This document shows, piece after piece, positions 23,345 through 33,500 of a DNA stretch of 47,974 nucleotides (the stretch's first letter is position 1; each line of letters opens with the position of its first letter). The notes below the pieces were generated by a model. It did no database searches and was not told the origin of the DNA. It saw nothing but the letters and a program-made list of their open reading frames with translations. The position numbers and the translations under genes were made by a program. Source of the stretch: CAZJHD01 sp964545855 (GTDB taxonomy: Bacteria > Planctomycetota > UBA1135 > JACQFD01); NCBI GenBank assembly GCA_964545855.1, contig CAZJHD010000032.1:1-47974 (forward strand), in the 5' to 3' direction.

Positions 23345-26059
23345 TCACGGCGCCTGCACGACGATCTCGAGACCGTCGGAGGTGCTGAGGCCGAAGGCCG
23401 ACGGAGTGCACGAGAGCCACGCCCAGAGGGACTGCGCGTAGTAGGTGCGGCCGACGAGCAGCGGGTCGTTCGGGATCGGCACCGAGACCGAGCCGTGGCC
23501 GGCCGCGTCGCTGAGCATGTCGAGCGGGATCAGCTCCGTCGCGGCGAGCAGGTCGACGTGAAGCTGCACGTCGATCCCGAAGGGATCGCTCCCGGCGAGG
23601 TCCTGCAGGTCGGTCACCAGGCCGAGGCCGAGCGTGCTCGGCGGCACGCGGTCCGTGAGGAGCACGAACGTCGACGCGTTCTGCTTCGGCGCCTCGTTCG
23701 CGTCCATGCGCTGGGGACCCTCGCAGCCGGGCGTGCCGCTGCCGTAGTTCGCGAGACCCGCCGGACGCATCGTGCGCGCCGAGATCCGGTAGGACGCGTG
23801 GGCGCCGTCGGTGTAGGCCGCCGCCGCCAGCAGCGCGCGGCCGTTGCCGAGGCTCGCGGCATCGGGCGTCACCTCGTAGTCCTCGCCGTTCCAGAGCGCG
23901 AAGCCCTGACCGTCGACGAGCACTCCGCCCTCGGTCACGCGCACGCCGTAGACGTCGGGCTCGTAGTCGTAGAACCAGACGTTGTTCTGGTAGGTCTGGT
24001 AGGAGACGACGTACTCGGCGCCGGTCCAGACGACGGACGGCCGCGACTGGCCGCGGGGATCGCCGCCCGTGAGGTTGAGCGTGCCGCCCGTGACGGTCCC
24101 GTTCGGGAGGATCCGCCGCGCGAAGACGTCGGCGTTCGTCCAGTTGCTGCCGCTCTGGGCGACGACGAGGGCGCTCGTGCCGGAGCTCGCCACGTCGACG
24201 ATGCCCCAGTCCTGGATGTTCATCAGCATCACGGACTGGGACGACGCCACGACGCCCGTCGGCTCGACGAAGCTCACGACCACGTCCGACTGGTTCTCGT
24301 CGTGGGTCCAGTGCCGCTCCGTCACGACGAGCCACCGCCCGCCGAGCGTCACGACGCGGGCCCGCGTCGCGAAGGACGAGCCGATCCCGATGGCCGGATC
24401 GTCGAGCACCACGCCGTCGATCCCGTGCACGCGCGCGCCATAGGAGAAGACGTACTGCGGATTGAACGGGGCGCGCAGACCCGTCACGAGGAAGTCGTCG
24501 CCGAGCGCCGCCACGTCGGCGCCGCCGCCGAGCAGAACGGGGATCGGCGACGCGTCGAGGAAGGTGCCGTCGGGCAGCATGCGCCGCGCGAAGATCCGCC
24601 CCTGCGTGCTGTCGGACCAGGTCACGAGGTAGACGGAGCCGTTCCAGGCGGCGCCGCCGGCGAAGAGCGAGAGATGGCTCGCCGACGCCACGACGATCGG
24701 CTCCGGATCGAGGGGCACGCCGAAGGCGTCGACGCGCTGCGCCAGCACACGCGTGCCGTTCCCCGCCTCGGCGCGGTAGGTGACGAGGTATTGGTCGGGC
24801 CCGGCCGTGACGCGCGGGCTGCGCAGCGACTCGGAGCCGGTCGTGTAGACGCGCTCCGTGCCGAGGACGCCGGAAGCGGTGAACGACACGCCGAAGACGT
24901 CCTGCGAGGAGTAGCGGTAGTCGGACCAGGCGAAGAGCGCTCCGCCCGCCGGGAGCGGACCGAGCTCGACCGTGTACAGATTGTTCGGCGCGTTCTCGGG
25001 GACGAGGATGCCGCCCGGATCGAGGACGACGCCCGTCCGGCTCACGCGCGCGACGCGCGCCGCCTGCGTGCCCGTCGTGAGCCAGGAGACGACCCACTGA
25101 TTGCCGTCCCACGTGACGGCGGGGTTCGAGGGCGACACGCCGCCGACGACGCCCGAGACGGCGATCGGCGGGAGGCCGAAGCCGCTCAGCCCCGGGTCGT
25201 ACATCGAGCCGACGACCTCCGTCGTGAAGTTCGGGTTCTGCCGCACCCAGGCGACGAAGTAGGCGCTGCCGCTCGACGCGATCGCTCCGGTCGTCGACTG
25301 GAGGAGCACCGGCGCGGGATCGATCGCCTGGAGCTGCGGCGTGAATCGCCGCGCCCGCATGCCGCTGTCGGACCAGGTGAAGAGGTACTGGCCCTGCGTG
25401 TAGGAGGCCTCGAGGCCGAACACGATGTAGTAGCTCGCGGGGAACACGACGACGCCGGCCGGATCGAGGATGGCGCCTCCGGCGGAGATCCGCTTCGCGG
25501 AGACGCCGTTGTTCCCGGCGCTGTAGCCCGTGTAGAGCACGGCCCAGCCCTGGCCGTCGCTCGCGGCGGCGAATCCGCCGCCCGTCGAGTCGGCGCTGAC
25601 GACGATCGGCGCCGCGTCGAGCACCTGCCCCTGCGGCGACACGCGGAGCGCCGCCACCTGATAGGCGAAGTAGCCGCTCCCCGGGTCGTACTGGTTCGAG
25701 TAGACGACGAGGAAGTTCGTCCCGTTCCAGACGACCTGGGGCGACGTCTGCGTGCCGGGGTCCTTCGTGATGGGGAACGGCAGCGGATCGAGCGGCGATC
25801 CGCTGGCGTCGAGACGCACGGCGAAGAGGTCGCTGTCGCCCGCGCGGCGGTCCTCATAGACGAGGAGCGTGATGCCGCCGCCCGCGGCGAGCGCGGGGGT
25901 CTGCTGCGTTCCCGTCGCGGGGCCCACGACGGGGCTGCCGGGGAGGAACGCGGCGGGCGCGAGGTTCGGAGCCTGCGCGGTCGCTCCCGCGGCGAGGCCG
26001 GCGAGAGCGAGGATGGGGAGGAAGGGGCGCAACGTCGTGGCAAGAGGGTGGGCTTCCAT
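23345..26059 (-). CDS. Large secreted repeat protein, paralog 1, with planctomycete-type C-terminal domain
   Basis: A 904-aa exported protein (signal MEAHPLATTLRPFLPILALAGLA). Residues about 40-760 are a run of beta-rich repeats of roughly 45-60 residues, recurring as PxVxWxGxxxLVVY or FLVAW followed by DxxGxxLDPxP and VxxRRIxxxGxxLD, as in secreted multi-bladed propeller proteins. Examples are VWNGTNFLVVYSNQYD, LFTWSDSGMRARRF and LAQRVDAFGVPLDPEP. The last 130 residues carry the domain YGSGTPGCEG, GSDPFGIDVQLH, VPIPNDPLLVGRTYYAQSL, WAW. The neighbour at 26251-28956 is a close paralog. No enzyme motif was found. Surface or matrix location is inferred from the signal peptide. Confidence 0.88.
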   Translation of the reverse strand: MEAHPLATTLRPFLPILALAGLAAGATAQAPNLAPAAFLPGSPVVGPATGTQQTPALAAGGGITLLVYEDRRAGDSDLFAVRLDASGSPLDPLPFPITKDPGTQTSPQVVWNGTNFLVVYSNQYDPGSGYFAYQVAALRVSPQGQVLDAAPIVVSADSTGGGFAAASDGQGWAVLYTGYSAGNNGVSAKRISAGGAILDPAGVVVFPASYYIVFGLEASYTQGQYLFTWSDSGMRARRFTPQLQAIDPAPVLLQSTTGAIASSGSAYFVAWVRQNPNFTTEVVGSMYDPGLSGFGLPPIAVSGVVGGVSPSNPAVTWDGNQWVVSWLTTGTQAARVARVSRTGVVLDPGGILVPENAPNNLYTVELGPLPAGGALFAWSDYRYSSQDVFGVSFTASGVLGTERVYTTGSESLRSPRVTAGPDQYLVTYRAEAGNGTRVLAQRVDAFGVPLDPEPIVVASASHLSLFAGGAAWNGSVYLVTWSDSTQGRIFARRMLPDGTFLDASPIPVLLGGGADVAALGDDFLVTGLRAPFNPQYVFSYGARVHGIDGVVLDDPAIGIGSSFATRARVVTLGGRWLVVTERHWTHDENQSDVVVSFVEPTGVVASSQSVMLMNIQDWGIVDVASSGTSALVVAQSGSNWTNADVFARRILPNGTVTGGTLNLTGGDPRGQSRPSVVWTGAEYVVSYQTYQNNVWFYDYEPDVYGVRVTEGGVLVDGQGFALWNGEDYEVTPDAASLGNGRALLAAAAYTDGAHASYRISARTMRPAGLANYGSGTPGCEGPQRMDANEAPKQNASTFVLLTDRVPPSTLGLGLVTDLQDLAGSDPFGIDVQLHVDLLAATELIPLDMLSDAAGHGSVSVPIPNDPLLVGRTYYAQSLWAWLSCTPSAFGLSTSDGLEIVVQAP

Positions 26060-26191
26060 GGGAGACACCGAAGGGGGACCAGGGCAGGAGAAGGGCAACC
26101 GTCGTTCCGCCCGCAACGCCCGCTTTCCCGTCGTCGGGGCCGCGGAAGTGGGCCGCGGCGCGCCGCGGAGCGGCCGTGCGCTGGATCGGCG

Positions 26192-26218
26192 CGCGCCGTC
26201 CGATTCGCGGACGGCGCG
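26192..26218 (-). terminator. Hairpin between the two tandem paralogs
   Basis: An 11-bp perfect stem (CGCGCCGTCCG with CGGACGGCGCG) with a 5-nt loop lies 33 nt past the stop of the upstream paralog and about 130 nt before the start of the downstream one. It would separate the two genes on the minus strand. No T tract. Confidence 0.6.
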
Positions 26219-26250
26219 GCCGCGCAATCCGGACGCGCGCGAAGCGCGGA

Positions 26251-28956
26251 TCAGGGCGCCTGCACGACGATCTCGAGACCGTCGGACGCGCTGAGGCCGA
26301 AGGCCGATGGCGCGCACGAGAGCCACGCCCAGAGGGACTGCGCGAAGTAGGTGCGTCCGACGAGCAGCGGGTCGTTCGGGATCGGAACCGAGACCGCGCC
26401 GTTCCCCGCCGCGTCGCTGAACATGTCGAGCGGGATCAGCTCCGTCGCCGCAAGGAGATCGACGTGCAGGCGCACGTCGATCCCGAAGGGATCGCTCCCG
26501 GCGAGGTCCTGCAGGTCGGTCACGAGGCCGAGTCCCAGCGTGCTCGGCGGGACCCGATCGCAGAGCAGCGTGAACGTCGCCGCGCTCTGCTTCGGCGCCT
26601 CGCTCGCGTCCATGCGCTGCGGGCCGTCGCATCCAGGCGTGCCGCTGCCGTAGTTGGCGAGGCCCGCCGGACGCATCGTGCGCGCGGCGATCCGGAACGA
26701 CGCGTGGGCGCCGTCGGTGTAGGCCGACGCCGCGAGGAGCGCGCGGCCGTTGCCGAGGCTCGCGGCATCGGGTGTGAGCTCGTACTCGTCGGTCGCGAAG
26801 ACCGGGAAGCCGAACGGATCGAGGAGCGCGCCGGACTCGGCGATGCGGACGCCGTAGACGTCGGGCTCGACGTCGGAGAGCGCCACGTTGGCCTGGATCG
26901 TCTGGTAGGTCGCGACGTACTCGGCGCCGGTCCAGACGACGGAGGCGCGCGTCTGGCCGCGGGGATCGCCAGCCGTCACGTTCGCGCTCGGCGCCGGCAT
27001 CGACCCGTTCGGGAGGATGCGGCGGACCCAGATGTCGGCATTGTTCCAGTTGCTCCCGCTCTGGCCGATGACGAGGGCGCTCGTCCCCGAGCTCGCCACG
27101 TCGATGCTGCCCCAGTCCTGGATGTTGAGGAGCATGACCAGCACCGGCGCGGAGACGGCTCCGTTCACGTCGACGAAGTTCGCCGTCACGTCCGTGAGGT
27201 GCTGGTCGTGGTTCCAGTGGCGCTCCGTCACGACGAGCCAGCGCCCGCCCAGCGTCACGACGCGGGCGCGCGTCGAGTAGATCCCGACGATCGTGAACGC
27301 CGGATCGTCGAGGACCTGGCCGTCGCTTCCGCGCACGCGCGCTCCCTGGGAGAGCACGCTCTGCAGCATGGGCGAGCGAAGACCAGTCACGAGAAAGTCG
27401 CCGCCGAGGGCCGCCACGTCGGCGCTCCCGCCGACCATCACGGAGATCGGCGTCGCGTCGAGGAAGGTGCCGTCGGGCAGCATCCGCCGCGCGAAGACCC
27501 TCCCCTGGGAGCTGTCGGTGAACGTGACGAGGTACACGGAGCCGTTCCACGCCGCGCCGCCGGCGAAGAGGGAGAGGTGGCCCGCCGACGCCACCTCGAT
27601 CGGCTCGGGATCGAGCGGCACGCCGAAGGCGTCGACGCGCTGCGCGAGCACGCGCGAGGCGTTCGCCGCCTCCGCGCGGAAGGTGACGAGGTACTGATCG
27701 GGACCGGGCGTGACGCGCGGGCTCCTCAGCGACTCCGAGCCGGTGCTGTAGAGGCGCTCGGCGCCCGGCGCGCCCGAGGGAGTGAAGGAGAAGCCGAAGA
27801 CGTCCTGCGCCGCATGCCGGTAGTCGGACCAGGCGAAGAGCGCCCCACCGCCGGAGAGCGCGCCGAGGGCCGGCGTGAAGAAGGCGTTCGGGTTCGCGTC
27901 CGGCAGCACGACGCCTCCCGGGTCGAGCACCGCGAGCGCCGCGCTCACGCGCGCGAGGCGGACCACCTGCACGCCGCCCGTGTACCAGGACACGATCCAC
28001 TGCGAGCCGTCCCAGACGACGGAGGGGCTCGCGGGCGTGACGCCCGGAACGACGCCGGAGACCTGGATCGGCGGCAGACCGAATCCGCCGAGGCCCGGGT
28101 CGTAGACCGACGCGACGATCTCGATCGTGAAGTTCGGGTTCGTGCGCTCCCACGCCACGAGGTAGGCGCTGCCGCTCGAGGCGATGCCGCCCGGGATCGC
28201 CTGCAGGACCACGGGCGCCGGATCGATCGGCTGGAGCAGCGTGTCGAAGCGCCGGGCGCGCATGCTCCCGTCCCTCCACGTGAAGAGGTACTGGCCCGAC
28301 GTGTGGCTCGCGGCCAGATCGCTGAGGTAGGCGCCCGACGCGACGAGGACGCCGGCGGGATCGAGGACGAGACCGGAGGCGGAGACGCGGCGCGCGAGCG
28401 TCGGGTAGCCCGAGGAGCTCGGACCGAGGGTGAGCACGACCCAGTCGTCTCCGTTGCTCGCGACCGCGAAGTTCGTGGCGGATGCTCCCGACTCCACGAC
28501 GATCGGCGCCGCGTCGAGGACCTGACCCAGCGGCGAGACCCGCAGCGCGGCGACCTGCTCGACGATCGCGCCGCTCGGGAGCAGAACCTGGTGGAGGTGG
28601 ACCGCGAGCCAGTGGGAGCCGTTCCAGGCGACGCGCGCGCTGCGCTGCAGACCCGGCGCCTTCGCGACGGGGAACGGGATCGCGTCGATCGCGGCGCCGC
28701 TCCCGTCGAGCCTCGTGCCGTAGAGGTCGCTCTCGCCGTCGCGCTGGTCCTCGAAGACGAGGAGCGCCGAGCCGTCGCCGGGCGCGAGCGCCGGCGACTG
28801 CTGCGTGCCGGCGGCGGGACCCAGGACGGGGCTGCCGGGCAGGAAGGCCGCCGGGCCGAGGGTCGGCGCCTGCGCCGTGGCGAAGCCGCCGACGGCGCAC
28901 AGGGCGACGAGCGCGAACGGGAGCAAGGACGTCGTGGCAAGGGGCGGACGATGCAT
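26251..28956 (-). CDS. Large secreted repeat protein, paralog 2, with planctomycete-type C-terminal domain
   Basis: A 901-aa exported protein (signal MHRPPLATTSLLPFALVALC). It aligns along its full length with the neighbour at 23345-26059 with few gaps: the same AFLPGSPVLGPAAGTQQSPA segment after the signal, the same order of beta repeats (LFTWRDGSMRARRF, LAQRVDAFGVPLDPEPI, VVTERHWNHD), and a C-terminal domain that is nearly identical (SDPFGIDVRLH, VPIPNDPLLVGRTYFAQSLW, DGLEIVVQAP). The DNA of the last 150 nt appears about 90% identical by eye. Both are transcribed from the minus strand with 191 nt between. The 275-nt region upstream (28957-29231) holds no gene that I can support. Function unknown. 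Confidence 0.88.
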   Translation of the reverse strand: MHRPPLATTSLLPFALVALCAVGGFATAQAPTLGPAAFLPGSPVLGPAAGTQQSPALAPGDGSALLVFEDQRDGESDLYGTRLDGSGAAIDAIPFPVAKAPGLQRSARVAWNGSHWLAVHLHQVLLPSGAIVEQVAALRVSPLGQVLDAAPIVVESGASATNFAVASNGDDWVVLTLGPSSSGYPTLARRVSASGLVLDPAGVLVASGAYLSDLAASHTSGQYLFTWRDGSMRARRFDTLLQPIDPAPVVLQAIPGGIASSGSAYLVAWERTNPNFTIEIVASVYDPGLGGFGLPPIQVSGVVPGVTPASPSVVWDGSQWIVSWYTGGVQVVRLARVSAALAVLDPGGVVLPDANPNAFFTPALGALSGGGALFAWSDYRHAAQDVFGFSFTPSGAPGAERLYSTGSESLRSPRVTPGPDQYLVTFRAEAANASRVLAQRVDAFGVPLDPEPIEVASAGHLSLFAGGAAWNGSVYLVTFTDSSQGRVFARRMLPDGTFLDATPISVMVGGSADVAALGGDFLVTGLRSPMLQSVLSQGARVRGSDGQVLDDPAFTIVGIYSTRARVVTLGGRWLVVTERHWNHDQHLTDVTANFVDVNGAVSAPVLVMLLNIQDWGSIDVASSGTSALVIGQSGSNWNNADIWVRRILPNGSMPAPSANVTAGDPRGQTRASVVWTGAEYVATYQTIQANVALSDVEPDVYGVRIAESGALLDPFGFPVFATDEYELTPDAASLGNGRALLAASAYTDGAHASFRIAARTMRPAGLANYGSGTPGCDGPQRMDASEAPKQSAATFTLLCDRVPPSTLGLGLVTDLQDLAGSDPFGIDVRLHVDLLAATELIPLDMFSDAAGNGAVSVPIPNDPLLVGRTYFAQSLWAWLSCAPSAFGLSASDGLEIVVQAP

Positions 28957-29231
28957 GGGCACGGTGCGATGGGACTGCCGCTCCTCCAGGCAATCGCTGT
29001 TCCTCGCTCGATCTCGGGATCCTCGGTGACGAAAGCGCTTCCGATGTGCCTTGCCGCGCCGCGCGGCGACGCGAACGTGGATCGCCGCGCCTCGCGTCCG
29101 CTCCTCGGATCGCGGCACGGCCGGAATCCGAACGCTCGCGCGGCGCTCCGCCGCGTCCCCTCGCCGTGGGAGGATCCCTGGCGTCGACTCCGGCGATCGT
29201 CCACGTTGCCCCTCTACCCCCACGAGGAACC

Positions 29232-29807
29232 ATGACCATCGTCGCCATCGTGTATCACTCCGGCTACGGCCACACGGCGCAGCTCGCGAAGGCCGTCCAT
29301 CGCGGAGCAGCGTCCGTGTCGGGAACGACGGCTCGTCTCTACACCGCCGAGGAAGGCATCGCGAAGATCGACGAGCTCGACGGCGCCGACGCGATCCTCT
29401 TCGGGACGCCCACCTACATGGGAGGGCCCGCAGGCGCCTTCAAGGCCTTCGCGGACGCGAGCTCCAAGAAGTGGATGAAGCGCGCGTGGAAGGACAAGCT
29501 CGCCGGCGGCTTCACGAACTCCGGGAGCCTGAGCGGCGACAAGCAGGGAACGCTCCTCTACCTCGCGACCCTCGCCATGCAGCACGGCATGGTGTGGGTC
29601 GGACAGGGCGAGATGCCTGGCTACGGACCCGGGAAGACCGGCGACCCCGAGTCCGTGAACCGGCTCGGCAGCTACATCGGTGCGATGTCGCAGTCGGACC
29701 AGGCGCCGCCCGAGGTCGCGCCTCCGGCAGGCGACCTGAAGACGGGCGAGCTCTACGGAAAGCGCGTCGCCGAGGCGGCGGCACGCTGGACGCGCGGCGC
29801 GCGCTGA
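29232..29807 (+). CDS. Flavodoxin-fold NAD(P)H-dependent oxidoreductase (WrbA/YwqN-like)
   Basis: A 191-aa flavodoxin-like protein that should bind FMN and reduce quinones or similar acceptors with NAD(P)H. The FMN phosphate loop is YHSGYGHT at residues 8-15, the second FMN loop is GTPTYMGGPAGAFKAFAD, and the third is GGFTNSGSLSGDKQGTL, each as in WrbA-type proteins. It is cytoplasmic, with no signal. The ATG follows GGAACC, without a strong SD. It is divergent from the large secreted paralog, with 275 nt between, and is followed 177 nt later by a small secreted protein gene. Physiological electron acceptor is unknown. Confidence 0.92.
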   Translation: MTIVAIVYHSGYGHTAQLAKAVHRGAASVSGTTARLYTAEEGIAKIDELDGADAILFGTPTYMGGPAGAFKAFADASSKKWMKRAWKDKLAGGFTNSGSLSGDKQGTLLYLATLAMQHGMVWVGQGEMPGYGPGKTGDPESVNRLGSYIGAMSQSDQAPPEVAPPAGDLKTGELYGKRVAEAAARWTRGAR

Positions 29808-29984
29808 CGGGCGAGAGCCGGGAGCCCGCGCTCGCCGGGGATCCATCGGCGCTGGACCGACGGCCGGAGGCCGGCGCTCCGTTGACGCCCATGGGGAGCG
29901 TGGGTCCAATTGCCGCCCGCTGGCTCGGACACCTGAGGTCCGATTCCGAGACCGCGAGCGCGTCCGTTGCCGGAGGTGCGCGTC

Positions 29985-30575
29985 ATGGGAATCGAGATGC
30001 CGCGTCGGCCGCGCGCGTGGAGCGCGGTCGGGTTCCTGCCGTTCCTTGTCCTCGCGGCGCCGCCTCCCCAGGGCGCCTGCCCGATCCAGTCGATCCGCAC
30101 TTCGGTCGAGATCAACGTGGGGGAGGGAGTCTCGCCGCCACCGGGCGTGGGCGGAGGCACGAATCACTTCGAGCCGTCGATCCGATTCGACAAGGCGAAC
30201 TGCGCGCTCGTCGTGAGCCTGAAATCTCCGACAGCCTTCATCGATCTGCCGCCCGGACAGATGCAAGACGTCAAGCCGGTCATCAAGAAGCACTCGATCG
30301 TCTACGGGACGGAGAAGCAGATCCCGGGCGTGTCCCTGCCCTCGCCCCCGTTCGGACCCCACACGAACCTCTGGGTGAAGCCCGAGGGCACCTCCGGACC
30401 CTCGGCCGGCGCCGTCTCGAGCGTGTCGCTCCCGAACAATCCGGCGCTCGTGAACAAGACCTACTTCGTGCAGGTCCTCATCGAGTACGAGTACGTCTAT
30501 CGTTCCGGGACGGGGCCGAAGGTCCACAGCGCGGCGGCGATCGCCGACGTGCTCGCCGTGAAGCTCCTGCCGTAG
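29985..30575 (+). CDS. Small secreted protein of unknown function
   Basis: A 196-aa protein with a signal-like N-terminus (WSAVGFLPFLVLAAPPPQGA). The mature part is beta-rich: IQSIRTSVEINVGEGV, NHFEPSIRFDKANCALVVSL, SIVYGTEKQIPGVSLP. Its last 50 residues (LPNNPALVNKTYFVQVLIEY, then ADVLAVKLLP) resemble in pattern the end of the C-terminal domain in the large secreted proteins (IPNDPLLVGRTYYAQSLWAW). SD GGAGG at 29972-29976 sits 8 nt before the ATG and fixes the start. It converges with the glycoside-hydrolase-like gene, 7 nt between stops. Confidence 0.78.
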   Translation: MGIEMPRRPRAWSAVGFLPFLVLAAPPPQGACPIQSIRTSVEINVGEGVSPPPGVGGGTNHFEPSIRFDKANCALVVSLKSPTAFIDLPPGQMQDVKPVIKKHSIVYGTEKQIPGVSLPSPPFGPHTNLWVKPEGTSGPSAGAVSSVSLPNNPALVNKTYFVQVLIEYEYVYRSGTGPKVHSAAAIADVLAVKLLP

Positions 30576-30582
30576 CCGCGCT

Positions 30583-33500
30583 TCACGGAGCGCGCACCGC
30601 CTCCCCCTCCGTCGCGACGATCACGCGCCCCGTCCCTCGCTCCACGAGCACGAGGCGCGCGCGCTGCGCAAGGACGGGGATCCCCATGCGGTGGCCGTCG
30701 ACGGAGACCTCGCGCACGGCGTCGGCGGGCGTCTCGTTCACGCAAACGACGAGCGCTGCCTTCGGCGCGAGGAGGACGCGGGCCGCGACGCGCGTCTCGG
30801 TGGGATGCGTCTCGACGCCGGACGCCGCGAGGGCCTCGCCGTAGAGCGCGACCAGCGGCTCTTCCTCGCTCGCGAACTCGAGGGGGAGCGGCTCGTGCCA
30901 GACGCGCTCCCCCGCCGCCGTGCGCGCCGGTCCGTCGCCACGGCGCAGCCACTCGGGACGGTTGCCCTCGAAGGTCGCCCACGCGCCCCCGCCCACCGGC
31001 TCGCGCACGGCGACGGCCCGACCTGCCCCGGCGACGCCGAGCTCCGCGAGCGCCGGCGAGATCTCTCCGTAGGTGTCGCCCTCCACGACGCCCGTGAAGA
31101 GCACGCGCGTTCCCGCGCGCGACGCCGCGAGGAGCGCCTCGGAGGCGGCGCCGTCGAGCATCTCGGCGCAGGGCACGATCACGAGCTTCGCCGCGCGCAG
31201 TCGCTCCGCCGTGATCCGCAAGTCGGAGAGCGCGGTCGGCACGACGCCGAAGCGCTCGGCGAGGACGCGCACGGTGCGCGTCACGGCGTCCATCCCGTGG
31301 GGCCTTCCCGCGAACATGCGCGTGTGCGGGAGCACGACGACGACGGGATCGGGCTCGAAGTCGTCGAGCCAGGGCGCCGCCTCGCGGAAGAACGCGGCGA
31401 AGGTGCGCAGCACGGCGAGCTCCGGCTTCGCGGTGCCGTCGGGGCGGAAGAGGCCGATCACCGACTCGTTGTCGATCGGCATGTAGGGGTTCACGTTCCA
31501 CGCCCACTGCACGACGCCGGCGCCGCGGCCGAGGAACGCGTAGGCGCTCTTGCGCTCCAGCAGTGCCGCCGCGTCGTCGGGAGAGCGCCAGGGGTTGCCA
31601 TCGAGGTCCTCGAGACGCATGAGCCCCGTCTCCGAGTGAAGGTTCGGCGCCTCGGGCACCTTCGTCACGACGGAGTCCCAGAGGAGATCGCCGTTGTTCC
31701 ACCAGGTGTGCACCGACGTGTAGTCGACGGAATCGAAGTGGAGCTGCTGCGCTGGCCGCGTCCAGGTGCCGCCCTCGTCCTGGCCGAGCGTCACCAGCGC
31801 GTCCCCCGCCGTCGCGCGCAGCGTCTCGCGGAGCTCGGCGGCCCAGCGCGCGACGACGTCGTTGCTGAAACGCGTGAAGTCGGCGGCCTTTCGCGGACGG
31901 CGCTGCTCGCGGATCGGACGATGCGAGAGGTCCTCGGGCGACGGCAGCGCGAGCGGATCCTCGCTCGCGTCGCGCCAGAGATCGCGCAGACGGAGCGGAT
32001 CGGCGCCGTGCCGCGCGAGCACCCAGCGCGTCCAGGCGCGCTTCTCCCAGGCGTCGCCGATGGGACGGTTCTGCCAGAGGAACTCCGGCGGCGCGTAGGA
32101 GGGCTCGTTGATGAGATCGAAGTGCACCCAGCCGTTGCCGCGGAAGCGGCGCGCGACGGCGGAGAGGAGCGCCTTCTGGCCCTCCAGGGCGCGCGGGTCG
32201 AGGTAGGGGTTGCTGCCCCCGTGCGCCGGCGGAAGGAACGCGAAGAAGGTGAAGCAGACGACGATGTCGTGCTTCGCCGCGATCGCCACGTAGGCGTCGA
32301 GGGCGCGCAGCACGCCCTCGTCGAGGGCGCCGGGATCGACCATCGCGCGCTGCCAGCCGGTCCAGATCCCCGTGCGCACGAAGTTCATCCCGTGGCGCGC
32401 CATCTCGGCGAAGTCGCGGTCCCAGACGAGCGGGTTCGGCTCGAAGAGGAACTTCCGGTGCACGTCGGACGCCATGTAGGTGGTGCCGACGACGGGGAAG
32501 ACGGCGCCGTCCTTCCGGAGCCAGTCGCGCGAGACGGTGACGCGCGGGGTGCCCTCGACCTGCGCGCCGTCGAGCCAGACGATGCCCGTCTCGACGCCGC
32601 GCGGGCTCGCGGCCGCGCCGGGCACGTCGATGCGCACGGACGCGAGGGCCGCTCGCCCGCGCTCCGCGTCCCGAGCCGGGGCCGCGAAGGAGATCTCACC
32701 GGCGCGCGCCGTGGCGGGACCCGTGAGCGCGACCAGCGCTTCCTGCGGACCCATGGGTGCGCCCCACGTCACGCGCGCGCGGTCGGGCGCCTCCTCGCCG
32801 CTGCGCAGGAAGGGACGCCGCACGACGATCCGGAGCGGCACCACCTCCGAGGCGCCGGCGTCGGGTGATCTCCGCGCCGCCGCGTGGACCGGCCGCGCGT
32901 CGACCTCGATCGCTCCCTGGAGCGCACGCTCGACGATGGCGCGAATCGTCGGCGCGTCGAGACGCGCGTTCGACGGCGCGAGCACCCAGCGCGCGCCCGC
33001 GCGCGGGCCGCGCAGCCAGTCGATCTCGAGGAGCGGGCACGCGAAGGGGACGAGGTCGGTGCCGAGGATGTGCACGAGCGGACGCACGACGCCGTCGCGC
33101 GGGCCCGCCGTGCCGTCCTCGTTCGGGAAGTCGCGCACCGTCGCGAGGCGGATCGTGAGCGCATAGGCGATCGTCGCGCGCGGGAACGCGGGGCCGGCCC
33201 ATTCGCTCGCCGCGACCGGGCGCATCTCGCGGCTCCCGGCGGCGAGCGCCTCGGCAGGGCCGATCTGCAGCGCCTGCGCGAAGGTCGGCTGGCGCGGCCC
33301 GGGGACCCATCGGCCCTTCCCGGGATCCCGTGCGTCGGCCTCCCAGCGCACGGGCTGGTGGAGCGGCGCGCCGCCGAGGGCGACGAGGCCGCCTCCGTTC
33401 TCGAGGAACTTCCGGATCGACGGCCACGCGTCGAGCGGGAACGCGCTGCCGTGGGGCAGCACGAGCAGGTCGTACTTCGCGAGCTTCAGATCCTTCGCGA

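Larger units (their letters stand above)
23345..28956 (-). repeat. Tandem gene duplication (two direct copies of about 2.7 kb)
   Basis: The two adjacent secreted-protein genes are direct repeats of one another, with highest similarity at the 3' ends (C-terminal domain) and lower similarity in the repeat region. Unequal crossing-over between them could delete or fuse the pair. Confidence 0.85.
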
